Program-made: the position numbers and the translations under genes
In this document: piece by piece, positions 17,443-27,250 of the stretch
Layout: each line of letters opens with the position of its first letter
Position numbering within the stretch: position 1 is the first letter of the stretch
Source: Gluconobacter roseus NBRC 3990
GTDB taxonomy: Bacteria; Pseudomonadota; Alphaproteobacteria; Acetobacterales; Acetobacteraceae
NCBI RefSeq assembly: GCF_006538885.1
Contig: NZ_BJLY01000001.1
Span: forward strand, 124,001 to 188,000
Reading direction: 5' to 3'
DNA: 64,000 bases
Notes under the pieces: generated by a model
What the model was told of the DNA's origin: nothing
Seen by the model: the letters and a program-made list of their open reading frames with translations, nothing else
Databases searched by the model: none

Positions 17443-18243
17443 ATGGACAAGCCACAGGGTATCGTTCTCTACGATGAGGACGATTTCAAACATCTGCATC
17501 GTGTCGGCCGCCTGACGGCAGAGGCGCTGGACATGATCACGCCTCATGTTCAGCCTGGCGTCACCACGGAAGAGCTCAACCAGCTTATCCATGACTTCAC
17601 GATCGCTCATGGCGCCACGCCGGCTCCGCTGAACTATCGCGGTTATCCGAAATCCTGCTGCATCTCGATCAACCATGTCGTGTGCCACGGCATTCCGGGC
17701 TCCAAGAAGCTGTCCAACGGGGACATCGTCAATATCGACGTTACCTCCATTCTGGATGGCTGGTATGGCGACAGCTCGCGCATGTATGTCGTGGGCAAGG
17801 CGCCCAAGAAGGCCGAGAAGCTGGTCGATGTGACCTATGATGCGATGATGCGCGGCATTGCCCAGGTCCGTCCCGGCAACACGCTTGGCGATATTGGCCA
17901 TGCCATCCAGGAATATGCAGAGGCCAACCGTTTCTCCATCGTACGCGATTTCTGCGGCCATGGCATCGGCCGCGATTTCCACTCCGAACCGAACATCCTG
18001 CATTACGGCAGGCCGGGCGAGGGCGTGAAGCTCGTGGAGGGCATGGTCTTCACGATCGAGCCGATGCTGAATATCGGCCGCCCGGACGTGAAAATCCTTG
18101 ATGATGGCTGGACAGCTGTCACCCGTGACCGCACCCTGTCCGCCCAGTTCGAGCATCAGGTCGGTGTGACGGCCGATGGCTGCGAAATCTTCACCCTGTC
18201 CCCCAAAGGCTACACCAAGCCGCCTTATGGAGAGCCTGTATGA
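17443..18243 (+). CDS. map: Methionine aminopeptidase, type I
   Basis: The enzyme removes the initiator methionine from nascent proteins in the cytoplasm. The 266-residue protein shows the pita-bread fold motifs: NIDVT and GDSSRMY with the two metal-ligand aspartates, GHGIG with the histidine, TIEPM with a glutamate, and FEHQVGV with the last glutamate. The ATG at 17443 follows a terminator by 26 bases; an in-frame TTG at 17422 is a weaker alternative. Its stop overlaps the start of ggt (ATGA), so the two are coupled. Confidence 0.95.
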   Translation: MDKPQGIVLYDEDDFKHLHRVGRLTAEALDMITPHVQPGVTTEELNQLIHDFTIAHGATPAPLNYRGYPKSCCISINHVVCHGIPGSKKLSNGDIVNIDVTSILDGWYGDSSRMYVVGKAPKKAEKLVDVTYDAMMRGIAQVRPGNTLGDIGHAIQEYAEANRFSIVRDFCGHGIGRDFHSEPNILHYGRPGEGVKLVEGMVFTIEPMLNIGRPDVKILDDGWTAVTRDRTLSAQFEHQVGVTADGCEIFTLSPKGYTKPPYGEPV

Positions 18244-20039
18244 GAGCGTTCCCGCTTTTCCTCGCTACGGCCCTGATCAGCAGCACGACGCTTGCCAATG
18301 CAGCACCCCAGGCGCTCAGTTCCGCCCATGATCCGCTGGCTTTTGGTCCGGATCATGTCAGTGCCGGCATGCTGGCTTCTGGTCGTCACGGCATGGTGGT
18401 CTCGGCCCAGCACCTGGCCTCCGATGCGGGCGCGAAGATTCTGGCGCAGGGCGGGAATGCGGTCGATGCAGCCGTGGCTGTCGGATACGCTCTGGCAGTG
18501 GTTTATCCCGCAGCCGGCAATATCGGCGGCGGTGGTTTCATGACCCTGCGTCTGAAAACCGGCCAGACACTCTTCATCGATTTCCGCGAGCATGCACCAG
18601 GTGCGGCAACGGCGACGATGTATCAGGACGCTTCGGGTAAGGTCATTCCGGGCCTCTCCACCGAGGGCTGGAAGGCCGTTGCCATCCCTGGCACGGTGGC
18701 GGGTCTGGACGCGATCCTGCAGAAATGGGGTCACCTGTCCCGGGAAAAGGTCATGGCGCCTGCCATTGCGCTGGCCCGTGACGGCTTCATTCTGAATCAG
18801 GGCGATGCGGATCTCCTGCATACGTCCACGCGCTATTTCCAGAAAGACCCGTATGCCCGGGCGTTCTATCTGCGCCCCGATGGCACGCCGCTTCAGGCCG
18901 GTGACCGTCTGGTGCAGAAGGATCTGGCCAATTCCCTTGAGCTGGTCGCGAAGGACGGTCCCAAAGCCTTCTATGAAGGTCCGATCGCCAAGGAAATCGT
19001 GCGTGCCAGCACGGAAGGCGGCGGCCTGCTTCAGCCTGCCGATTTCACGTCCTATCACATCCGGAATCTCGAACCGATCCGCTGCACCTATCGCGGCTAC
19101 ACGATCGACACCGCGCCCCCGCCGAGCGGTGGCGGTGTTGCGCTTTGCGAGATCCTGAACATCCTGTCCGGCTACGACATGCATGCGCTTGGCCTGCACA
19201 CGGCGCCGTCCGTGCAGCGTGAAGTCGAGGCCATGCGTCACGCTTATTCGGACCGTCGCGATCTTGGCGATCCGGATTTCGTGCACAACCCCGTCGAGCA
19301 CCTGATCGATCCGGCCTATGCCTATCAGATCCGTCAGGGCATCCCGACCGATCACGCTCTCGCGTCCAGCACGCTCAGGGCAGGGGAACCACTTCCCGCT
19401 CCCGTGGCGCAGGCAGCACCCGACACGCAGGAAAAGCACGAGACGACGCAGTTCTCCGTGCTCGATCATGATGGTATGGCCGTTTCCGCGACCTATACCC
19501 TCAATGGATGGTTCGGTGCGGGCGTAATGGGTGGCCATACCGGCATCTGGATGAATGACGAGATGGACGATTTCTCGTCCAAGCCGGGTGCGCCCAACAT
19601 GTTCGGCATCGTCGGTTCGGAAGCGAATGCGATTGCGCCGGGCAAGACGCCTTTGTCCTCGATGTCGCCCTCCATCGTCTCGCGTGATGGCAGGACCGTC
19701 ATGGTGATCGGCAGCCCGGGTGGGTCGCGGATTCCGACCATCACGCTGTCCGTCATTCTGGGTGTGATCGATTACGGGCTGGATATCCGTCAGGCCGTGG
19801 ATCTGCCGCGAATCCACGAGCAGTGGGAGCCTTCGGCTGTCGAACTGGAGCCCGGTGCGCTGTCTGATGAGACCATGCAGACCCTCAAGGCCGAAGGTTA
19901 TGCCCTGTCGCCGCATCGCCCCTGGGGTGTGGCTGAAGGCATTCTTGCGGACCACCCGAGCCTGTCTGCTGCAAAGACCGGCCTGATCTATGGTGCGGCT
20001 GATCCGCGGCACATGGGTGGGGCGGCTGTCGGAGAATAA
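18240..20039 (+). CDS. ggt: Gamma-glutamyltransferase
   Basis: Periplasmic enzyme that cleaves the gamma-glutamyl bond of glutathione and related peptides. The 599-residue precursor has a signal peptide (residues 1 to about 21). The autoprocessing site is in HETTQFSV, where T402 would become the N-terminal nucleophile of the small subunit. The small-subunit motif PSSGG-like segment appears as GSPGGSRIPT. Length and arrangement match the E. coli enzyme. It is coupled to map by a 4-base overlap. It probably recycles glutathione or the gamma-glutamyl peptides released in the periplasm. Confidence 0.94.
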   Translation: MRAFPLFLATALISSTTLANAAPQALSSAHDPLAFGPDHVSAGMLASGRHGMVVSAQHLASDAGAKILAQGGNAVDAAVAVGYALAVVYPAAGNIGGGGFMTLRLKTGQTLFIDFREHAPGAATATMYQDASGKVIPGLSTEGWKAVAIPGTVAGLDAILQKWGHLSREKVMAPAIALARDGFILNQGDADLLHTSTRYFQKDPYARAFYLRPDGTPLQAGDRLVQKDLANSLELVAKDGPKAFYEGPIAKEIVRASTEGGGLLQPADFTSYHIRNLEPIRCTYRGYTIDTAPPPSGGGVALCEILNILSGYDMHALGLHTAPSVQREVEAMRHAYSDRRDLGDPDFVHNPVEHLIDPAYAYQIRQGIPTDHALASSTLRAGEPLPAPVAQAAPDTQEKHETTQFSVLDHDGMAVSATYTLNGWFGAGVMGGHTGIWMNDEMDDFSSKPGAPNMFGIVGSEANAIAPGKTPLSSMSPSIVSRDGRTVMVIGSPGGSRIPTITLSVILGVIDYGLDIRQAVDLPRIHEQWEPSAVELEPGALSDETMQTLKAEGYALSPHRPWGVAEGILADHPSLSAAKTGLIYGAADPRHMGGAAVGE

Positions 20040-20106
20040 GACGGGACAATGATGGCGCACTCTGATGATTGGGGGTTGTCAGACACCCCTCTCTCCGTGT
20101 TAGGAG

Positions 20107-20214
20107 AGCGCCGGGAGGTCGGCTTTGGACGGATACCTTGCCAACCCGGTCAGGTCCGGAAGGAAGCAGCCGCAGTGAGTTTTATCCGGGTTGAATGTCC
20201 GGCCTCCTACCTCA
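20107..20214 (+). ncRNA. ffs: Signal recognition particle RNA (small bacterial type)
   Basis: The segment holds the universal SRP domain IV core, GGTCAGGTCCGGAAGGAAGC at about 20148-20167 followed by AGCCGCAGTGA. The flanks can pair into a long rod: GGAGGTC near the 5' end with GGCCTCC near the 3' end, and GGAC with GTCC inside. The location directly upstream of dnaX is the usual one in many proteobacteria. The exact ends are estimated from the pairing. Confidence 0.88.
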
Positions 20215-20305
20215 CACAGATCACCGGACGCTCCGGTTTGTTAAACGCAGCGTCCCGACCGTTCCTCCACGGTCCCATCCTCAGTGCTGAGGGTCAGACA
20301 ATTTC

Positions 20306-22264
<1,959 letters not shown>

Positions 22265-22274
22265 GACGATACTG

Positions 22275-22598
22275 ATGAAGAACCTTGCCGGACTGATGAA
22301 GCAGGCCAGCCAGATGCAGGCCAAGATGGAAGCCGCCCAGAGCAATCTGGCGTCCCTCATTGTCGAAGGCTCTGCCGGCGCCGGTCTCGTGACCGTCAAG
22401 CTGACGGGGAAGGGCGAAATGCGCGATCTGAAGATCGACCCGCAGCTTGCCGATCCGAGCGATATTGAAACGCTGCAGGACCTGATTGTCGCCGCCTATA
22501 CGGACGCCAAGACCAAGGCTGAAGCTGCAAGCTCCGAAGCCATGCGTGACGTAACCGGTGGGCTCGACCTCCCGGCCGGTCTGAAGCTGCCGTTCTGA
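22275..22598 (+). CDS. YbaB/EbfC-family nucleoid-associated protein
   Basis: The 107-residue protein has the family start MKNLAGLMKQASQMQAKM and the beta core GAGLVTVKLTGKGEMRDLKIDP. These small dimers bind DNA and are almost always located between dnaX and recR, as here. It lies 10 bases after dnaX and 25 bases before recR. It may act in nucleoid organisation or recombination repair; the exact role is not established. Confidence 0.94.
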   Translation: MKNLAGLMKQASQMQAKMEAAQSNLASLIVEGSAGAGLVTVKLTGKGEMRDLKIDPQLADPSDIETLQDLIVAAYTDAKTKAEAASSEAMRDVTGGLDLPAGLKLPF

Positions 22599-22623
22599 TC
22601 CGGCTGACAGGGACTGCACGCCC

Positions 22624-23220
22624 ATGATGGGCCATGGCGACATCGACCAGCTGATCACCATGCTCGCGCGCCTGCCGGGGCTGGGACCACGCTCCGCCCG
22701 CCGGGCCGCGTTGGCTCTTCTGCGCCAGCCGGAAAGCCGGATGCTGCCGCTCGCCCATCTGATGGAGCGCGCGGCCACGAGCGTGAAGACCTGCACCCTG
22801 TGCGGCAATCTCGATACGGTCGATCCATGCCATATCTGCACGGATGCAGGGCGTGACCGGGGTCTGATCTGCGTGGTCGAGACCGTGGGCGATCTCTGGG
22901 CGCTGGAACGCGCAGGCGTCCATCGGGGAGTCTATCAGGTTCTGGGCGGCACCCTGTCCGCGCTGGCCGGGCTTGGCCCGGATGACCTGAATGTCCGCCC
23001 GCTGTTCGAGCGGATCGAGGAAGGCGGGGTGAGGGAAGTCATTCTTGCCCTGAGCGCCACCGTTGAAGGGGCTACGACCGCGCACTGGCTTCAGGAACGT
23101 CTGTTGCCTACGGGTGTGACCGTGACGCGCGTTGGGCATGGCGTCCCCATGGGCGGCGCGCTGGATGTGCTGGATGATGGCACTCTGGCTGCAGCCCTCA
23201 CGGCCCGTCGGTCTCTCTGA
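22624..23220 (+). CDS. recR: Recombination protein RecR
   Basis: RecR works with RecO and RecF to load RecA at single-stranded gaps. The 198-residue protein has the helix-hairpin-helix start (RLPGLGPRSARRAAL), the four-cysteine zinc finger C-x2-C around CTLCGNLDTVDPCHIC, and the Toprim domain with CVVETVGDLWALE. The C-terminal Walker-B-like LDVLDDGTL region is present. Length matches the family. Confidence 0.96.
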   Translation: MMGHGDIDQLITMLARLPGLGPRSARRAALALLRQPESRMLPLAHLMERAATSVKTCTLCGNLDTVDPCHICTDAGRDRGLICVVETVGDLWALERAGVHRGVYQVLGGTLSALAGLGPDDLNVRPLFERIEEGGVREVILALSATVEGATTAHWLQERLLPTGVTVTRVGHGVPMGGALDVLDDGTLAAALTARRSL

Positions 23221-23222
23221 CC

Positions 23223-23981
23223 ATGGTTTCGCCCTTCCGGATTTCGCCGCGCGTCCCCCGTGTCGCTCTCGTCACGGGAAGCGCGCGCCGCATCGGTGCG
23301 GCCCTCGTGGAGATGCTGGCAGAGCAGGGATTCGCGGTTGCCATTCACTGCCGTGACAGTACCAGCGAGGCCGAAGCCCTGCTGGAGCGGATCGGCGGCA
23401 AAGGCTGCGTCCTGCAGGCGGATCTGCAACGCGAAGAAGACGTCGAGGCGCTTCTGCCCCGTGCCAGCGCCGTGCTTGGGCCGGTCGGTATCCTCATCAA
23501 CAACGCATCCGCCTTTATCCGTGACGAAATGGGCAGCGTGACCCGCGAAAGCTGGGACCTGCATCTCGAAACCAATCTCCGCGCCCCCTTCGTTCTCTCA
23601 CAGGCGATGGCTCAGGCGCTTCCCGAAGACGCCGAGGGCCTGATCCTGAACATGCTGGACCAGCGTGTGTGGAATCTGACCCCGCATTTTGTCAGCTATA
23701 CCCTCTCGCGCACGGGGTTATGGACCCTGACGCAGACCATGGCTCTCGCACTTGCGCCCCGGGTGCGGGTGAATGCGATCGGTCCCGGTCCGGTCCTGCC
23801 GGCCGTGCGTCAGAGCCAGGAGCATTTTGACAGCATGTGCGCGCGAACCCCGCTGCAACATGGCTCCTCGCCCGAGGAAATCGCTCAGGCCGCGCTCGCG
23901 CTGTTTGCGTTGCCATCCGTGACGGGCCAGATGCTTGCGCTCGATGGTGGGCAGCATCTGAACTGGTCGCCCGCGTCCTGA
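23223..23981 (+). CDS. Short-chain dehydrogenase/reductase with Arg in the catalytic Lys position
   Basis: The 252-residue Rossmann protein starts with the NADP-binding motif TGSARRIG and has NNAS at about residues 96-99. At the active site the usual Y-x3-K reads Y-T-L-S-R, so the lysine is replaced by arginine. The overall pattern resembles pteridine or dihydromonapterin reductases (FolM-like) and their alphaproteobacterial relatives. Whether it is active is uncertain. It begins two bases after the recR stop, so it belongs to the same transcript. The substrate is unknown. Confidence 0.8.
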   Translation: MVSPFRISPRVPRVALVTGSARRIGAALVEMLAEQGFAVAIHCRDSTSEAEALLERIGGKGCVLQADLQREEDVEALLPRASAVLGPVGILINNASAFIRDEMGSVTRESWDLHLETNLRAPFVLSQAMAQALPEDAEGLILNMLDQRVWNLTPHFVSYTLSRTGLWTLTQTMALALAPRVRVNAIGPGPVLPAVRQSQEHFDSMCARTPLQHGSSPEEIAQAALALFALPSVTGQMLALDGGQHLNWSPAS

Positions 23982-23985
23982 ACTC

Positions 23986-24552
23986 TCAGGGTCGGACAGC
24001 GGCCGGAAGATAATCTTCCACAACAAGGGAAATCGGTGCGCTGTCCGCACCACGCAGCAGAAGCGCGCGGTTTTCCAGAACGATGCCGGAAGCGGCACCC
24101 GGAAAACGGGTTTCGAGTCTCTGTCGCCGGAAAGCCGTCTGCTGCACAACACGTCCGAACGGCGTGTCGGTCTGTTCCAGCAGCGTGTTCATGGCAGGGG
24201 AGAGCCGTTCGGGCACATACCAGTTCCACGCATCCGACAGCACGGTCTCACCACAAAGCAGCCGGACATGCCGCGTCATGACCTGATGGGTCTCGGTGAC
24301 CTGAAGCAGGGTCAGGATCTCTTCCGTCACCGGCCGGTCCACGCTCAGGCGCAGTACCCGGATCGGGGAGGGGCAGCGGGCCTGAAGCACCGCCGTGGCA
24401 CTGGGCTGACCGTCAAGCCGGGCCCTGAATGCGCGAACGGCTGCGCTGTCCGGGGCAAAAACACCTTCCGGATCAGAACAGCCGCTCATCAGTGCCGCCA
24501 GAAAGACAGCGCAGAGGAATCTGGGGACAACCTTAGTTGTCGTCGCGGTCAT
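23986..24552 (-). CDS. Putative lipoprotein with chorismate-lyase-like fold
   Basis: The 188-residue protein has a lipoprotein signal peptide with lipobox LMSGC; the preferred start is the ATG at 24550-24552 with AAGG just upstream. The body resembles the UbiC/UTRA chorismate-lyase fold in the order RHVRLLCGETVLSDAWNWYVP followed by PFGRVVQQTAFRRQ. True UbiC is cytoplasmic, so an outer-membrane or periplasmic lipoprotein with this fold would be unusual. The match is from pattern recognition and is tentative. It overlaps the end of the FYDLN gene upstream, so both are likely one operon. Confidence 0.5.
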   Translation of the reverse strand: MTATTTKVVPRFLCAVFLAALMSGCSDPEGVFAPDSAAVRAFRARLDGQPSATAVLQARCPSPIRVLRLSVDRPVTEEILTLLQVTETHQVMTRHVRLLCGETVLSDAWNWYVPERLSPAMNTLLEQTDTPFGRVVQQTAFRRQRLETRFPGAASGIVLENRALLLRGADSAPISLVVEDYLPAAVRP

Positions 24553-24859
24553 CCTTGTCGTTCGGGACTTCGATGTCATTGCTGAGATCATCGTCATCGT
24601 CCAGATCGTCGTCCGGGGCGATCACATCATCATCGTCCTCGTCTTCGGCGACTTCCAGATCCACATCATCCTCATGCTCGTTGGCCTGGGGCTTCGGATC
24701 CTTCTCTTCCGGCAGCGGAACCTCGCTGCGCTTGAGACGGGAATCGTCCGGCTGCGTCGTGCCGCATTTCGGGCACACCGCAGGGACGCGGTTGAGGTCA
24801 TAGAAGCGGGCGCTGCATTCAACGCATGTCCGTTTCAGACCGAGTTCGGGTTTTGCCAT
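24533..24859 (-). CDS. FYDLN-motif zinc-ribbon protein (TIGR02300 family)
   Basis: This 108-residue protein has a short N-terminal zinc ribbon (CVEC and CPKCG) around the signature FYDLNR at about residue 20. An extremely acidic C-terminal tail follows, almost entirely Asp and Glu. The family is common and mostly confined to Alphaproteobacteria; its function is unknown. I chose the ATG at 24857-24859, which matches the conserved MAKPELGLKRTC start. It is divergent from aroA and overlaps the downstream lipoprotein gene by 20 bases. Confidence 0.88.
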   Translation of the reverse strand: MAKPELGLKRTCVECSARFYDLNRVPAVCPKCGTTQPDDSRLKRSEVPLPEEKDPKPQANEHEDDVDLEVAEDEDDDDVIAPDDDLDDDDDLSNDIEVPNDKDDRDDN

Positions 24860-25031
24860 TGTGCGGAGCCTGCTAATGCCTCGAATAAGGAACGCGGCCA
24901 TGCCATCTTGCGCGCGCCCTGTCAAATCCCGAAGCGTGATTCCTGACAGTTTTCAGGCGCATGACTGTGCCGCCTCGGCATGATTCACGAGGTGATTGAC
25001 AGGCGAGGGGAGCCCCAGCAAGAACATTGCC

Positions 25032-26360
25032 ATGCAAGTCTCGCGCCCCCTGACCGTCTCCGCGTCCCCCAAGGGACTTTCCGGCCGCACCCGTGTTCCG
25101 GGTGACAAATCCATCAGCCACCGCTCGCTGATGTTCGCCGCCCTCGCTTCCGGCCGCACCTATGTGACCGGCCTGCTCGAAGGCGAGGATGTGCTGCGGA
25201 CGGCAGACGCCATGCGCGCGCTGGGCGCGACCATCACGCGTGAAGGCGCGGACTGGGTCATCGAGGGGCGCGGCGTGGGTGCCCTGACCGAGCCGGCGGA
25301 TGTGCTGGACATGGGCAATTCCGGCACGGCAGCGCGTCTGCTCTCCGGGATCCTGTCCTCCCATGGTTTCAACAGCATCATGACGGGCGATGCGTCCCTG
25401 CGCTCGCGCCCCATGCGCCGCGTAACAGTCCCGCTGGCCGCCAATGGCTCCGAATTCCTGACCCGCGAAGGTGGCCGCCTGCCAATGGCGATCCGCGGCA
25501 CGGGTGAGGCCAAGCCGATTGAATACCGCCTTCCCGTCGCATCCGCCCAGGTCAAGTCCGCCATTCTGCTGGCCGGCCTGAACGCCCATGGCACCACGGT
25601 TGTGGAAGAGCCTGTCGCCACGCGCGACCACACCGAGAACATGCTCCGCCATTTCGGGGTTGAGGTCGATGTTTCCCGCTTCGGTGCCGGTGGACGCCGA
25701 ATCGCCCTGACGGGTCCGGTGCGCATGACCGCCCGTGACGTGACCGTCCCCGGCGATCCGTCCTCCGCGGCTTTCCCGATCGTCGCGGCCCTGCTGGTTC
25801 CGGGGTCGGATATCTGGCTCGAAGGCGTGGGGCTCAACCCGCTCCGCACGGGTCTGTTCACGACCCTGATCGAAATGGGCGCCAGCCTCTCTATCGAGAA
25901 CGAGCGCGTCGAAGGCGGTGAGCCGGTCGGCGATCTGCATGTGCGCTACAGCCAGCTCAAGGGCGTGGATGTTCCGCCCGAGCGCGCGCCATCCATGATT
26001 GACGAATATCCGGTTCTCGCCGTCGCCTGTGCCTTTGCCGAGGGCGCGTCCCGTCTGCGTGGTCTGGAAGAGCTGCGCGTGAAGGAAAGCGACCGTCTGG
26101 CGTCCACGGTTGCGCTGCTGAACGTGAACGGCGCCGAAACCGAGGTGATCGGTGACGATCTCATCGTGAAGGGCTGTCACGGCCCCCTCGGTGGCGGCAC
26201 GGTCCAGACCCACATGGATCATCGCCTCGCCATGAGTGCCGTCGTGCTTGGCCTTGCGGCCCAGAAGCCTGTGAACGTGGACGACACGGCTTTCATCGAA
26301 ACCAGCTTCCCCGGTTTCGTGGACCTGATGAACGCGCTCGGCGCAGGGCTGACGCCGTGA
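25032..26360 (+). CDS. aroA: 3-Phosphoshikimate 1-carboxyvinyltransferase (EPSP synthase)
   Basis: Sixth step of the shikimate pathway: shikimate 3-phosphate plus phosphoenolpyruvate gives EPSP. The 442-residue protein has the N-terminal GDKSISHRS motif and the NSGTAARL segment with the binding residues of the two-domain fold. The alanine in NSGTAARL (rather than glycine) suggests a class II, glyphosate-tolerant form; this is an inference from sequence type only. The ATG at 25032 is preferred; an in-frame TTG lies at 24996. It starts the aroA-cmk-rpsA cluster. Confidence 0.95.
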   Translation: MQVSRPLTVSASPKGLSGRTRVPGDKSISHRSLMFAALASGRTYVTGLLEGEDVLRTADAMRALGATITREGADWVIEGRGVGALTEPADVLDMGNSGTAARLLSGILSSHGFNSIMTGDASLRSRPMRRVTVPLAANGSEFLTREGGRLPMAIRGTGEAKPIEYRLPVASAQVKSAILLAGLNAHGTTVVEEPVATRDHTENMLRHFGVEVDVSRFGAGGRRIALTGPVRMTARDVTVPGDPSSAAFPIVAALLVPGSDIWLEGVGLNPLRTGLFTTLIEMGASLSIENERVEGGEPVGDLHVRYSQLKGVDVPPERAPSMIDEYPVLAVACAFAEGASRLRGLEELRVKESDRLASTVALLNVNGAETEVIGDDLIVKGCHGPLGGGTVQTHMDHRLAMSAVVLGLAAQKPVNVDDTAFIETSFPGFVDLMNALGAGLTP

Positions 26361-26998
26361 CAGTTCGTCCGCTTGTCATTGCTGTCGATGGTCCCGCCGC
26401 AGCCGGAAAGGGCACGCTCGCCAAGGCGCTCGCTGCAAAGCTGGGGCTGCCCTATCTTGACACCGGCCTGCTGTACCGCGCCGTTGCCCGCCGGATGGTG
26501 AATGCCGGACTGGACCCGGCTGGTGATGCGTCGGCTGAGGCACAGGCCCTGCAACAGGCCGATCTGGCCCGCACGGATCTGCGCGTCCCTGAAATCGACC
26601 GGGGCGCCTCCCTCGTGGCCGCGCAGCCCGCCGTCCGAGCGGCCCTGCTCGAACGCCAGCGCGTCTTCGCATCCGAAACGGGCGCGGTCGTGGATGGCCG
26701 TGACATCGGCACCGTCGTTTTCCCCGATGCGGACGTGAAGTTCTTCATCACGGCCTCGCCCCGCACCCGTGCACTACGGCGCCATCATCAGGTCCATGGC
26801 GGGACGCCGCTGGAGGAGACCGCGCTTGAGGCCGCTATTGCCGAAATCGTGGCGCGGGACGAGCGCGACTCATCGCGTGAAACCGCTCCGCTGGTGCAGT
26901 CCCCCGACGCCATCCTGATCGAGACCGATGCGCTCTCTGCCGCAGAGGTCCTTGAAAAGGCATGCGAAACCGTGGCCCGCTGGAAAGCGCGGAACTGA
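26357..26998 (+). CDS. cmk: Cytidylate kinase
   Basis: The enzyme phosphorylates CMP and dCMP. The 213-residue protein has Walker A GPAAAGKGTLA near residue 12, the CMP-binding DTGLLYRAV segment, and GRDIGTVVFPDA in the middle. It starts with GTG, overlapping the aroA stop. The aroA-cmk-rpsA order is conserved in Proteobacteria. Confidence 0.96.
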   Translation: MTVRPLVIAVDGPAAAGKGTLAKALAAKLGLPYLDTGLLYRAVARRMVNAGLDPAGDASAEAQALQQADLARTDLRVPEIDRGASLVAAQPAVRAALLERQRVFASETGAVVDGRDIGTVVFPDADVKFFITASPRTRALRRHHQVHGGTPLEETALEAAIAEIVARDERDSSRETAPLVQSPDAILIETDALSAAEVLEKACETVARWKARN

Positions 26999-27173
26999 CC
27001 TGCCGCAATAGCGCCCCAAAAACGGCTTTTTTTATTGACACCGCGCCCTCGCAGGGTGTTGGTGCACCGTATCACCCGGCCCGCAAGGGGCAGGGTGTGG
27101 TTCGTCCTGCGTCTGGCAGGCGGTCCAACAGCCAACAACCCGATCTGACCGTTCAGCGGCAGCGGGGAGACGT

Positions 27174-27235
27174 CCGGTCCGTCATGGATCTGGCGCAGAC
27201 GTGGATATCCGCTCCGCCAAGGAACGGACATCCGG
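27174..27235 (+). promoter_or_regulatory. Stem-loop in the rpsA leader
   Basis: GTCCGT (27177-27182) pairs with ACGGAC (27224-27229), extended by CCG (27174-27176) with CGG (27233-27235) across a 3-base bulge. The 3' arm ends about 15 bases before the rpsA ATG, overlapping the likely ribosome-binding GGGAA. In E. coli S1 represses its own leader; a similar role here is only an inference. The rest of the 252-base gap contains no gene. Confidence 0.4.
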
Positions 27236-27250
27236 GAATATAGTATCTAC

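Noticed and set aside
18225-20060. 611-codon frame opposite ggt
   Set aside because: Shadow of gamma-glutamyltransferase, His/Arg-rich with no recognisable domain.
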